From Sclerotinia nivalis (Eukaryota; Ascomycota; Leotiomycetes; Helotiales; Sclerotiniaceae): DNA of 64,000 bases. The notes under the pieces were generated by a model, which saw nothing but the letters and a program-made list of their open reading frames with translations, had not been told where the DNA came from and did not search any database. Position numbers and translations under genes: made by a program. The DNA lies in assembly GCA_029531795.1 (NCBI GenBank), contig JAPEIS010000016.1:1054001-1118000 (forward strand), written 5' to 3'. Positions 11,594-23,142 of the stretch are shown here, piece by piece (within the stretch, counting starts at the first letter, position 1; every line of letters begins with the position of its first letter).

Positions 11594-13383
11594 CTAGTAT
11601 AGTTATTATAAGTTTCTTTATATGAAATATATATATAATTCTATAAGAATTGAAATCATATACTAATTTGAAGAAATCTGATCGTTTTTATATATGATTT
11701 AAATTTTTGTAAATGGGTCAGTTATTATTGTAATATTATTCTCTTTTTAGTTTAGTATTTGTTTTAAGTTTTTATAAGATAAAATTTGTTATTCAAAACG
11801 AATGTAGATAATGATTTTTTTTTTCAATATATTTTCTTCTTTCAAGGTTTCGAAACATAAATAATATATTCTTTTTTTTTTAAATTATTCAATTTTATAA
11901 TTTTTTTATAATATCTTATTCTAATTATATTCGATATAAATAGTAATATATTATTCTAAATAATAAATCTCAGTATTATAAGAAATATATTCAATAAAAA
12001 GTTCATTATAATATTGTTCAGACTTTTATCGATGATTTCCAGAATCTTTATTTTGAAAAAGAATGTTTTCAATTCGAAAAGAATACTACTTTTGAGATTA
12101 TTGTAATAAAATTAATTCAAATTCGAGAATTAAAATAACGATAATAAGAATTGTATAAATATAAATACAAGATATTTTATTATAATCTTAAATCCTTAAA
12201 TGAATTAAATAAGATTAAGAAAAAAAGAAGATTGAAGAAAAAATATATTAAAAAAAAAGTTTATTCTAGAATCTTTATTTTCTAATATTCCTGATTTTAA
12301 TAATACTTTGTTCGATCTTTTAAAGAATTTCGATCCTTTGTTTTTTTTGAATCCTTTGAATTCTTTCTAGAAAGATTTAAATATTATTAATAAAATACTT
12401 TCAGTTTCTCAAAACAATTGAAATTCTTTCTAAACTCCTAAATATTTTCTAAATATAAATAATCGAACTATTTAATCAAATATTTGATTTTGTCTTTGAT
12501 ATATTTATAGTCTAATATCATTTCAATATCGTATATAACATTTGAATTAACAAATTTGATTATTATTTTTGATATTTTCAATATTCCTAATAATATTAAT
12601 TGGAATAAAGATATATAGAATACTAAATAAATATTTATAATATTTAATAACTTCAATCTGAAATTAATAAATCCTACTATTTTATCGATTTTGAATAATT
12701 CCAATTTCTTGTTCGATTTTTATATTTCAATATTTTTTGGAAATAAATAAACTTTATTTCTTTCTTTAAATATAGATCTTATACTATATAATTTATTACA
12801 ATATACAATTATTCTCAAAACTATAAATTATAGATTCAACAAAAATTATTCGTATAATTCCTTGATTTTGGATATATCTTTTATAGTTTCATTAATATTC
12901 GTTGTTTATAAAAATAATAATCGATAAACTAATAAAATATTTTTATAATTAATATATATTAATATTATCTTTATTGTTTCTATTTCTAATATATTATATA
13001 CAAATTAAACTAAAAATAATAATTCGATCCAATTATTTTATTTATAATTAATATAATAATATAAATAGACTTTTATTATTTGATTTAGATATTCTATTTG
13101 ATTATCTATTTGGAAATAAAATATAATAAATAATTTGTATTTAATTCCAAATAATATTCTAAGAATAATCTAAAATCTCGATATAAAAAGTTTATCTCTA
13201 TTTGAGATTATATTTTATAAAAATATATAAATCAGATTATCCGCCATTCATTTCTTATAGAATAATATTATATAAACGAAATTCATTAATTTATCTATTA
13301 TCATTAAAATAGAATTATATTCTTTCAATATAACCATCTGCAAAATATCTACAAAGACAACGATAGAGTGTTTAGCTAATCTG
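11594..13383 (-). pseudogene. Heavily mutated gypsy retrotransposon remnant
   Basis: Nearly all A and T. Only one part is recognisable: about 13,040-13,340 aligns by eye with the integrase region of chromovirus B at about 44,330-44,540 (minus strand). The shared core decodes as FQIDNQIE, where B has FHPQIDNQTE, the region just before the catalytic Glu of the DDE core. Most differences are C-to-T or G-to-A. The rest (11,600-13,000) is presumably the same element but I cannot assign domains. Confidence 0.5.
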
Positions 13384-13484
13384 GTTAATATACACTAACC
13401 GGGATAACAGCGGAACAATAGATTAAAGGCCTTGATAATAGTATAACAATAGCGATAACAGATTAAAAGCTTCAATAAAAGCTT

Positions 13485-13735
13485 GATAATTACAATAATA
13501 TGATTTTATATAAAAATAAAATCGCGATAACAAATATAATATGATTTCGTATATGAATAAAACTGAGACAACGATGATAATATGATTTTGTGTATAGATA
13601 AAACTGGGATAATGATAATAATATAATTTCGTATATGAATAAAACCGAGACAATGATGATAATATAATTTTGTATATAGATAAAACTGGGATAATAGTGA
13701 TAATATGATTTTGTGTATGAATAAAATCAGAATAA
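13485..13735. repeat. Minisatellite, unit about 41 bp
   Basis: Five to six imperfect direct copies of a unit containing TGATAATATGATTTTGTGTA and ATAAAACTGGGA. Alternate copies resemble each other most, which suggests growth by doubling of a two-unit block. The copies create overlapping spurious reading frames rich in Tyr/Ile/His; these are not genes. Confidence 0.75.
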
Positions 13736-13811
13736 AAGTCAAGAAATACTTGAATAGTATATTTATATATATTTAATAGATATATATTATATATTTTAGT
13801 ATAGTAAATTA

Positions 13812-14044
13812 TATCACGGAGGCAGCCGACAGAATAACAGAAATCACTTTTATTAATAAGACGTAGCTCAAGGAGCTACGATTTCTACAGAACAGGCTTC
13901 TTAAATACAGAATGTGCGCTAGGGCTCCGAGCCCTAGCGCTCTTACAGGGTACGATCACCGAGCGTGCCCCGCTCGGTGCCGGATCGGGCAGGTGGAGCC
14001 TACTAAAGGGGCCGGTCCAGTGACCCGGCCCTGACCCCGTGACA
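13812..14044 (-). mobile_element. LTR of family A (233 bp), no target duplication seen
   Basis: Near full-length copy of the family A LTR in reverse orientation (minus strand starts TGTCACGGGG, ends GTGATA). It has the same four stem-loops as the 28,161 copy. The flanks AATTA and ATCCG do not match, so it is either a solo LTR whose flank was rearranged or one end of an element whose interior is lost. Confidence 0.82.
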
Positions 14045-14960
14045 ATCCGCAGCATTTGAAGTCAGTAATAGATGCTATTATTTATCTATAAAGTACAAGA
14101 TTCCTTTCGATTATATACACTGAAGATGAAGGGTTAATATAATATATTATTGTATTTAATGTATCATTTGTAGACAATATAGAAATACAATAATTATTTC
14201 AAGAATATATAATCTCGATGTACAAAAGACTAATGATCTAGAAGACTTCAAAGTAAAACACAATGACTACTTCAACAATCGAAGCAGAACTTTTTGGGGT
14301 CGAACGAACAGCAAAGGAAATAATGGTATTGATAAGATATCTTAAAAAGATATAGTTGAATATAACATCAATAATAATATATTGCGATAACCAACAAATT
14401 ATTTGTTTTATTGTCAAAGAAAATGTTACGATCACGCAACAGTTTCGTCAAAATAAGAAACCTAAACGGAGGCGTTCTCATTTCGAATCATTAGCGTAGG
14501 AACGTCATCGATTAGTTTGGAATGTTTAGTAAACAAGCTTCTTTGTATTGCTTATAAAAGGACAGGAATGATGGCGAACTATAGGCGTTCTAATATCTCT
14601 TTATTGATTGAATTTAAAAGTAATAGCTTATTCATGATTAGAAAGGGTAATGAAAAGTTTGGCTACTGTTTTACGACTAATTGATTCTTTGCCTATGTGA
14701 TCTTAACAGAAAATCAAAGGATTACAATGAAACTCTATTATATAGATATACAAAACATATAATTTCGTTAAGAATATACAAAAAGAAGTTTTAAAGTTAT
14801 ATATATTTCTATAAATCAAATATCAGTAGATGAATTGATAAAGAATTTATCGAAACAAAAATTCGAATACTTTTAAACATTCTTCAATTATCAAGATATT
14901 CGAAATCAAATAGAAAAGCTAAATTAAGCTACGGAAATAAAACTAAAATCTTCTTTCGAT
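14045..14960 (+). pseudogene. Copia retrotransposon RNase H tail, split by a solo LTR
   Basis: Before the inserted LTR the sequence reads STIEAELFGVERTAKEI and YCDNQQIICFIVKEN, the copia RNase H signature (S-T-x-E-A-E and C-D-N-x-x-A/I). After the LTR it continues QRITMKLYYIDIQN and INQISVDELIKNLSKQKFEYF, which match the end of copia polyproteins (decayed forms of the H-I-D-I and A-D-x-L-T-K blocks). There are stops and at least one frame change. Left boundary abuts the LTR at 13,812-14,044; right boundary is vague. Confidence 0.75.
14424..14708 (+). mobile_element. Solo LTR, family B (285 bp), target duplication GAAAA
   Basis: Begins TGTTACGATCACG and ends GATCTTAACA. GAAAA flanks both sides (14419-14423 and 14709-14713). 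Removing the LTR and one duplication restores the reading frame of the copia RNase H around it, so it is a true insertion followed by LTR-LTR recombination. Confidence 0.92.
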
Positions 14961-15431
14961 CAAATACAAAAATATAATTTTATTATAAAAATACAAAGAT
15001 TGTTATAAATAATAATTGTCATGGATCTTTTATTATAATCTATTTTTTTTTTATAATTCAAAAAGTATAATCAAATGTTATTAAAAACATATAATCAAAA
15101 GACTTTTGCTAATATTCCTTTTATTAAAAATATAGGATTCGATTTACTCTATATATTTCCGAAATAGATTATTCTATTATATTAGAAAATCAAAATTACA
15201 AAAAGAGAATAGTTTGAGAATTGGAAAAAATACGAAATCGAATAATAGGTTATAAACGGTTATTAGAAGCTTTTGAAAAGTCGATTAATTCTATAAAAAT
15301 AACAAAAATAATATAAAGAGCAGATAGAACGATAATTTAAGGGAAAAGCTAATATATTCAAACAAAAGCAAATTAAATATTAAAAAGGATCGAAATAAGG
15401 AAAACAACAAAAGATTACTTTATTTCATTAC

Positions 15432-15717
15432 TGTTACGATCACGCAACAGTTTCGTCAAAACAAGAAACCTAGACGGAGGCGTTCTCATTTCGAATCATC
15501 AGCGTAGGAACGTCATCGATCAGTTTGGAATGTTTAGTAAACAAGCTTCTTTGTATTGTTTATGAAAGGACAGGAATGGTGGCGAACTATAGGCGTTCTG
15601 ATATCTCTTTATTGATTGAACTTAAAAGTAATAGTTTATTCATGATTAGAAAGGGTAATGAAAAGTTTGGGTTACGGTTTTACGACTAATTGATTCTTTG
15701 CCTATGTGATCTTAACA
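15432..15717 (+). mobile_element. Solo LTR, family B (286 bp), target duplication ATTAC
   Basis: Second copy of the family B LTR, very close to the one at 14,424-14,708. ATTAC flanks both sides (15427-15431 and 15718-15722). A third, inverted copy lies at 48,742-49,026 as the 5' LTR of chromovirus B. Confidence 0.92.
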
Positions 15718-16620
15718 ATTACAAACAAAAACAAGAGACGGAACAGGAACAATAACGAATCTAAGATCTGGAAGGCTGGTAGGAGGATTATCTATACAAT
15801 CTGTTAGAAGATTATACTCATCGTGAGAATCCGGACTAGCAGAACGGAGATCGGATATACAACAGCTGGAAATAAACTCGTATACATATTGATACACGAA
15901 GGGAAAGGTTTCAATGTAACCACCAAGCAAAAATACAACCGGGGAAGTTTTCCTGGCCGAACAGAACTGTTCCATGATCTTGGAAATCTAGAGGATAAAA
16001 TTGAAGATCTTCGAAGGATATTTATTTTTGTAGTATTTAGCTTTTGTATCCACTTTTGTTTCTTTGGATAATATAATTTCCAAAAGCAAATTCCTAAACT
16101 CTATCGCAGTACGACCAGAACATTTTCCAGAATCCACAAGCTTCTTTAACTGTTGGTATTCACGTGCTCTTAAAGCATGTGATCCTCACTTATGCGAAGG
16201 CTTCTATATTGAGGCCATTCGCACTCAATGGTTCTTTCGAACCTTGATGCGCAATATAACCTTTAATTTAGGGGTCAATTGCGTAGCAATCCAAACGCCC
16301 TCACGGGAATCTCTTTTGTGAATAACCTCAATACGATCATAAACGTTTTGATCATTTCTATCGGATACGACGATCACAGAGTCGTACCGACATTAACTTT
16401 ACAAAATCATCATCTATATCGAAGTAAGGATTACAAAGACAATTCCGTTTAGAATTGTAACAACGCTAGTATATATAGGAAATCAGGGCAGATAGATATT
16501 TCCTATTGTTATTATTGATCATAATCCGAAGGCAGGGAAAGCAAATCGGAGAATTCTTAATAGGATATCTAAACAAGAAAATTAATTATAGTTCGATATA
16601 AGAAAAACAGAAGATTATTA
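15718..16620. other. Decayed coding-like sequence of unknown origin
   Basis: Less AT-rich than its surroundings. Open stretches of 60-90 codons occur on both strands, with several stops that C-to-T changes would explain. No family was recognised. It is probably part of an old transposon interrupted by the solo LTR at 15,432, because codon-like sequence continues on both sides of that LTR. Confidence 0.3.
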
Positions 16621-17822
16621 CTTCTTCAATTTCTTTTTCCTTTTACCAAAAGTATACTCTACACACGAAGTAAGCGTCTCGTAATACGAGCCCTCAAAAT
16701 CATTGTTTTCATTATCGTTATTGGAAGCCGGAATTTTAGTTTTACTGTAAAACTACACTAAATCTTCTGTTGTTAGCTTGTTGTTCAATCGATATTAATC
16801 AAGATCGAAATCGAAAAGTTTACTATTAGAGGCCTTTTGTATTTTGGAAAATCGATTACGATGTAAAATTGAAGGATTATTTCGTTTCCCGAAAGTTTTC
16901 GGATACAACGATGCTCGATATAGTTTATTTGATTAAACAATAACAATCTTAGTCTTCTTATATTTCTTCAAAAAAACATATCGATTATCGAAAAAATCGT
17001 TGAGAGGATCGTTGGAACGTTTCTCAAGTGTGTTGTTAGATTCGATTTGAAATTTATCGATAAAAAGAGATCAAAATAGTTGTGATATAGTAAACTAAAC
17101 AAATTGGAATACCGAAAAGTCAGCAAATAATTCGATTTGGAAACAAACAAAAAGAAACGATTTATTTATTTGAAAAAAAGATCGAGATTTACCTTTTTCT
17201 TAATTCTACAAAAAAGAATAGATTCCTGAATAATAGAAAAATATAAAATAATTTTCACTATTGAAACCATACGGGGATTAGCTTTTGATTCGGAAATAGT
17301 ACAATTAAATATGGAAATAAAGGACAAAAACACATATAACTCGTTATTGGAATCCATATTAAATAAAAAAAAGGAAAAATAAAAGGTAATAAAAAAGCTT
17401 AATCAAAAAAGAATAAAAATGAAAGTATATAACTTTTATCGGATCGACGATTCCTATTTCTATAGCATTCCATTGTTAAGGGGTTTATAGGAACGAATAG
17501 AAAGATTATAGTGTAGAGAATAAGAAAACCGGTTTTTCTATAATAGTTATGGTTTCGAACAAAAAAAAGAAGTATATTGTAATCTAGCAAATAGATGATT
17601 AATACAATTCATTGGTAAATAATATATTTGTAATTGAAACAATTATTCCAATCTATAATATAGCCAAGTTCCTTGATGGGAGGATGTGTAGGATTTTGGG
17701 GGTGTAGAGATCAAACAATTGTTATTCGAAGAATAATGTGTTTATAGTTTCGTTTGTTGGTATCGAGGATACTGCTTCGGAAATATATTTTATGTGAATG
17801 GAATTATATGAAATAGAGGGTA
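16621..17822. other. AT-rich DNA without recognisable genes
   Basis: Short open frames only, dominated by Phe, Ile, Leu, Tyr and Asn as expected from AT-rich DNA. Nothing here was assigned. Confidence 0.35.
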
Positions 17823-19630
17823 AGTCTAGTACCCCACTTTTCGGCCACCCCAAAAAACTCATTGCTATGAGCACTCTACTTCATTCAACCTTTAATAATT
17901 CAACAACCATTCAATCAATTGATCTGAAATTTGAATATATTATTATTTACAAGATGCCGAATCCATATACTGAAGATGATATTGCTATGGCCTTTGGTGC
18001 GATTGCAAATGGTATGTCTATGCGTCGGGCTAGCTCAGAATATGGAGTTCCTCGTACTACACTTCAAAATCGAATCCATGGTCACCTATCTCATAAAAAA
18101 GGTACACAAAACCAGCAAAAGATAGCCCCGATTCAGGAGAAAAGGCTAGTAGAATAGATATTAGTACAGGAATCATTGGGTACTAGTCTATGCATCAACA
18201 AATAAAGGAAATGGGTGAAAACCTCCTCGAAATAAGAGGAGATAACCCATCATTTGGAAAGAAGTGGTTACGCAGTTTTTTGGCTAGGAATCCTGAAATC
18301 AGAACCAAAAGGCAATATAGGATCGATTCCGCTTGTGTTTCAGGTGCAACTGGTGAAATTATTCACAAGTGGTTTGAAAAGTTGTATTTGCCTGATATTA
18401 AATATATCAAACCCGAAAACAGATGGAATATAGATGAGACAGGTATTATAGAAGGTTAGAACCTTAATGGGCTAATAGTAGGAAACTCCCAGCAACGTTT
18501 TATTCAAAAAAAACAATCTGGTTCAAGAGTTTAGACCTCTTTTATTGAGTGCATTTCAGCAACCGGCAAAGTCTTTTCCCCCCTTGTTATTTACAAGGGT
18601 TCAAAAGTCCAACAGCAATGGTTCCCTACAGATCTCATTCTATATAAAGATTGGAACTTTACTGCAACTGAAAATGGATAGACGATTAATAGAACAGCTC
18701 TTGAATAATTGAAAAAGATCTTTATACCTCAAATAGCCCCCTCTCAACCAAAGGAAGCTAGATTACTTATTTTGGATAATCATAGAAGTCACGAAACCAC
18801 TGAATTTATAATGGAATACTTCAAATACAACATATACCTCTTATTTTTACTGTTATATACATTATACATACTACAATTATTGGATTTATCGATATTCTCG
18901 CCTTTTAAAAACGAATATAGGCATCACCTCAATAAATTAGGTTCTATATCAGATTCTATACCAATTGGAAAGCGTAGCTTTCTTGAATACTATCAGAAAA
19001 CAAGAATAAAGGGTTTAACAATTCATAATATCAAGGAAGGATAGAAAGCTTCAGATTTATAGCCTCGAAACCACGCTAAACCCCTTTTCAACAAATTGTT
19101 ACTCGAGAATAACAACAAAGAGGTTATTATTCAAAATCCTCCTTTAGATGATGATCCTACGCTTCAATGGAATAAAGAGGCATCTTTTATTGAATGGAAA
19201 ACCCCTCAAAAAGCAAATGATATTCGAAACTATACCTATATCATAACTCGAGAAAAAGAGGTCGATCTTCCAATTTGTCGATTGCTTTTTCGAAAGATTT
19301 CGAAAGGATTTGATACTAAGGATTGCATACTTATACTAATAGAGCATCGAATAAAGCAATTAGAATATAAAATAAAACATATTGTATTCAAAAAAAAAAA
19401 AATGGTTAAGACTAGCCCGAATTCGAAGTTTACAGGGATTAAAGCTATTCGGGAGGTGCAAATTGAAACTGGGGATCGTGAAATTGATAAAGATGATTCT
19501 AATGATGATTATGAAACAGATTCTACAGGTGATTGTATTGAAGTAGAATAGTTGTTGAGTTATTAAGGCTTAAAATTTATATAATGGTTTTTTTTGAAGT
19601 GGGGGTGGCCGAAAAGTGGGGTACTAGACT
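17823..19630 (+). mobile_element. Decayed Fot1/pogo-type DNA transposon with intact inverted ends
   Basis: The ends are perfect 29-bp inverted repeats starting AGTCTAGTACCCCACTTTTC (17823-17851 and 19602-19630), each flanked by TA (17821-17822 and 19631-19632), the TA target duplication of the Tc1/mariner/pogo group. The 1,808-bp body contains one broken transposase gene. Confidence 0.93.
17954..19551 (+). pseudogene. Broken Fot1/pogo transposase
   Basis: Begins MPNPYTEDDIAMAFGAIANG, an HTH segment with the typical YGVPRTTLQNR. The remaining parts are read from several ORF pieces with one frame change between about 18,157 and 18,190. A second DNA-binding region (FGKKWLRSFLARNPEIRTKR) and DDE core pieces follow: WNIDETGI keeps the first Asp, LLILDNHRSHETTEF keeps the second, and LLDLSIFSPFKNEY keeps the third. 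Conserved residues around them are altered, for example GH to NH after the second Asp. Most stops are TAG or TAA at positions where family members have Gln or Trp, as RIP would produce. The copy cannot encode an active enzyme. Confidence 0.85.
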
Positions 19631-19639
19631 TATGAAGAA

Positions 19640-19880
19640 ATAAGAGTACTGGAACAGGCCGGAGGTCTATCTTAGGATTAGATTAGTTACGGTATAAACC
19701 GGAGGACCTTCGGTTTCTGGTAACATCCCGATCAAGGGCGCTAGCGTCCTATAAGGGATATATAAACAGCCCTTCGGGCTGTATAATAGAAAATCAGTCA
19801 AACCAATTCTTCTCCTTTTTGCAATAAGCTCTGTGATTCATCACAAATAGCCATACGATATTATTCAAATTCGCAGTATT
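19640..19880. repeat. Hairpin-rich LTR-like segment
   Basis: GC-richer patch with several short perfect hairpins, for example CAGCCC-TTC-GGGCTG near 19,770, and a TATATAAA box just before that hairpin. The style resembles the LTRs in this window, but I could not find ends or a target duplication. It may be an LTR split by the adjacent Fot1/pogo element. Confidence 0.35.
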
Positions 19881-19928
19881 GTTTGTATAAATAAAAAAAG
19901 CAGAATAAATATTATAATAGAATTATTC

Positions 19929-20149
19929 TGTGACGATCCTGTATTAATGCCTTAGGCCATTCTTTATTTCGTCCTTTGATCCCTTCCGAAGGGACCATTT
20001 ATTTCACCCTGTATTCGCTTAGGTTTTGGTCCCCTTCGAGGGGACTATAAAAGGCTCAACTTTATTATCTTTTGTACGACAGTTTGTTATTCTCTAGTAT
20101 AGATTAATTGATTCATTCTATTATGCCTTGAATTAAGACTATCGTCACA
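19929..20149 (+). mobile_element. Solo LTR, family E (221 bp), target duplication TATTC
   Basis: Ends are TGTGACGAT and ATCGTCACA, exact inverted complements of 9 bp. TATTC flanks both sides (19924-19928 and 20150-20154). Inside are two hairpins with CCCTT/AAGGG-type arms, a TATAAAA box before a GGCTC stretch, and a likely transcript start downstream. No internal region of this family is in the window. Confidence 0.88.
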
Positions 20150-20282
20150 TATTCCTTATCGATAATAGTTACACTAGTTTGTTCTTTGCTATCCTTTGAA
20201 AAATTTGTATCTCCTTTCTTTTAATTTCTTATCTTTTTGTATTTATAACAGTTTACTTGAAGATAGCCTTTTTTATCATACT

Positions 20283-21371
20283 ACAATAATAAATTCCGAT
20301 ATATTATTTATAATTCCTTTTATATCCTTTCATCTTTTTTATCAAATTATTCTTTCCAAAAGAAAAACCATATATAATAATTTCTTTTGTTCTATATCGA
20401 AAACTATAGGATTGTTTTTCCAATAAATATATAAATCTATTTTCCAATCTTTGTATTCGTTTTATCGAATCAAAAAACTTGTTTTTTCATCTTTGAACGA
20501 TTCAGGATTCTTTATAGTTTGTTATAATCGATAGATTGATACAATAAGATTTGTATCGATAGATGATTAATCAAGTTATTCCCGAAAAGCAAAATTCTAG
20601 ATTATTAATCTCGTATTGGCTGTATTATTTAATTACAGATCTTTTTGTAATACATATATTCTTATCGGTACTGCTCTATTTGAGCTAGCGTCCGTTTTGT
20701 AAAACTGAACAAATGTTGTATATATATAATAGTTTCAAGATTCTGTATATTAGTAAACATATCGGAAACAAAGATTGGATCTTTAAGATCTCCATTTCCA
20801 ATATTAGAGAACTCATATACAAACTATTGATAATTAAAGAAAACAAACTTAATATACTTTCGAAACTCGGGTATTGTTTTTGATCGGATTAGAGGTATCA
20901 ATAATTCTAATAAAATTGATTGAATAATATCCAACATAATGATAGATTATTTAAGACAATCTTAAAAACTAAAGTATAATTGTAAGATCTTTGATTTCGA
21001 TTGTATAACGACATAGTATTAATTAAATCGAAATCTGGATCTGAATCTGAATTTGGATCTGGATCTGGATCTAGATTTGGATTGGAATCGAATTAAGACA
21101 TTGTTTATTGTTTATTGATACATTGATAATCGAAGTTTCCGAGTATTTTGTAAAATTGATTATTTGACAAAACTGGACTGTCTTTCCCGTTCAACAACAG
21201 AGTCTTTATAAAAAATAGAATATACTATCACGATAATAATAGAGTACTTTAAGATATAATGATATTCTACAAAAAAGAAAGAAGATGCTAGGAAGAGCAC
21301 CGACTATATAGAGGATGAATGCCTTAGGCAACTATACAGACTAGCTAGGAACGGGTTACGAACCCGTGACA
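20283..21371 (-). mobile_element. Truncated 5' end of a family C chromovirus (LTR, leader, part of gag)
   Basis: In reverse orientation it matches the element at 54,619-61,488 from its 5' LTR (here 21226..21371, 146 bp) through the leader, the hexanucleotide repeat, and gag up to the counterpart of about 55,690. Differences are mostly transitions. The match stops abruptly at about 20,283, so the rest was lost by truncation. No target duplication is visible. Confidence 0.88.
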
Positions 21372-22356
21372 ATTAGAGAACGTCGGCGGGAATCTTTCTT
21401 TTGTTTAGTTAAGAGATCAGGGGGATCTACTACATTGGAGAGGGCAGCACCATTTCTTTATTGAGGAGTCTACCAACAGCGACAGCTTTTAGCGTAGTGC
21501 GGGTGCCAAGCGGAAGATGCTGTATATAAGGTCACGGGGATGGAGAGGACCAGCTGCAGTATGGCAAAATTTCTTTGCTACGTAACTTTATTTGGAACCA
21601 CGGCAGTTATGTGAATGTACTTATGAGTTATTTTATTTCTTTTATATTTATATATACTATTAGATTATGAATCTCATAGGCCTGATAGGGAAGCATTTGG
21701 AGTACTAGCAAAAGTGGTCCAATTGGATTAACTATATAAGAAGAAGAAGAAAAAGAAGGGACAACTTCAATCCTGAGTAGATTATGGTTGATACTAGTCC
21801 ACATATACTGGAGTCAGCCATCTGAACGATGAGTATAATACTAATCTAACATATACATAGATATTCGTAGCCCAGGACTTACCTCCTGATGGCCTTTGAC
21901 CCAATAGGGGATGTTACGAGAATAGGGCTTCCGGCCGTAAAATAACAACACACACATATATAAAATTGAGCTTATAATTGTGAAAATAGTGAAATTGGCT
22001 TGATTGGGTTTAGCTAAAGGAGAATAAACGTTTAAATATATTAAAATAAAATAATCAAAAAAGTTTGAAGAAAAAAACTGAAAACCATAACAAAATGAGA
22101 AAATATTGAGCTAAATATAGTAGCAAATATAAAAAAGTTAGATATGCCAAGATTAGTCTTCCATCTAGTTCACATGTCCTCCTACGCGTAGAATGTCATA
22201 AAACTGAATGGCTAACCTATGCTATTGGCTGTTCAACGCGCCCAACCGGGATGGCAAAGACCGCTAATACAGAAACGGGGCGCGTTTCGCTTGGTGCTAA
22301 ACGGTCTAGTTCTGGAAACGGGCCCGTTTCTACTAGTACTTCCATCCATCTCACTC
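21372..22356. other. Unassigned sequence
   Basis: Mixed composition. It starts just past the truncated LTR and includes a GC-rich palindromic patch at about 22,250-22,330 (GAAACGGGCCCGTTTC is a perfect 16-bp palindrome). No gene or element boundary was identified. Confidence 0.35.
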
Positions 22357-23142
22357 CTATACAGCCGCCAAGATAGCCGAAGCCACCGTGTAGAAAGCAG
22401 TGCCGGGTTCTAGAGGGATACCCGTCAAGTGCAGCCCATTCTTGGTTGTGACACCATCGACAGGCTCTTCGTCATCAATACCAATTTTTTTCGATGAACC
22501 CCAAGTGTGCTCGGCGTGGATGTGTGTTGGCAAGTTCTTGTTCCCATCCTTCTCGTTCTTGGGGCTGGGGAATTTCGTTATCGTCGTCCTCAACACCAGA
22601 CGGTCGCTTTGCGGCAGGGGCACGTGACTTGGCAGTAGAAACGTCGCGCGCTTTTCGGGAAAGTCAAGCTCCATCCACGAGCCGCGCTCGACTGCGCCCA
22701 GGTTGATCGCGAGCCCGAACTTGTGCTGCATGCCACGCTGGACAACGGCCGCGCAAAAGTCGGCGACGAAGGACGGATACGCCGCCAGGTCCGGTCCTCC
22801 CTCGATCGTTGTGTACTCAAACGCCTGAAGATCGCCCGAGTTATCCACAATGTAGTTGCACCCGTAGACTTTGCCTGCCACGTCGGGCGTCATGGGCTCC
22901 AGGAAAGGGATCTTCCCGTGGGGCGGCGCGTTCAACTCGCGCACAGCCAAGATCTCGCCTTCGCGCAAATGGAAGTGGATGTGAATCAATTTGACACAGA
23001 CACTCGTCGGCATGTTGTGCATGTCCAAGAGGTTTCTCAGGTAGTTGAGATCGTTTGTGTAAATCTCAACGACATGCCCTATATCATAAATGAAAGGGAT
23101 CCAATTGTACAACGACGCCGAGAGGTAGATGTTCTTGGCCAC
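22357..23142 (-). CDS. Conserved-type hypothetical protein, GC-rich island
   Basis: A single open frame of 261 codons on the minus strand, clearly GC-richer than its flanks and with balanced amino-acid use. I do not recognise a characterised family. Visible features are a KLIHIHFHLREGE segment, a hydrophilic IPFLEPMTPDVAGKVYGCNY block, a QAFEYTTIEGGPDLAAYP block, a HIHAEHTWGSSKK block and a hydrophobic Ala-rich C-terminus (FYTVASAILAAV). No signal peptide or membrane segment is obvious. The frame opens with GTG and stays open upstream to a possible AG acceptor at about 23,183, so a short 5' exon may be missing and the true start is unknown. The reading frame has no internal stop, unlike nearby repeats. 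Confidence 0.6.
   Translation of the reverse strand: MAKNIYLSASLYNWIPFIYDIGHVVEIYTNDLNYLRNLLDMHNMPTSVCVKLIHIHFHLREGEILAVRELNAPPHGKIPFLEPMTPDVAGKVYGCNYIVDNSGDLQAFEYTTIEGGPDLAAYPSFVADFCAAVVQRGMQHKFGLAINLGAVERGSWMELDFPEKRATFLLPSHVPLPQSDRLVLRTTITKFPSPKNEKDGNKNLPTHIHAEHTWGSSKKIGIDDEEPVDGVTTKNGLHLTGIPLEPGTAFYTVASAILAAV

Noticed and set aside
13423..13742. Two overlapping minus-strand frames rich in Tyr, Ile and Leu
   Set aside because: Produced by the 41-bp minisatellite; periodic and low complexity, not a protein gene.
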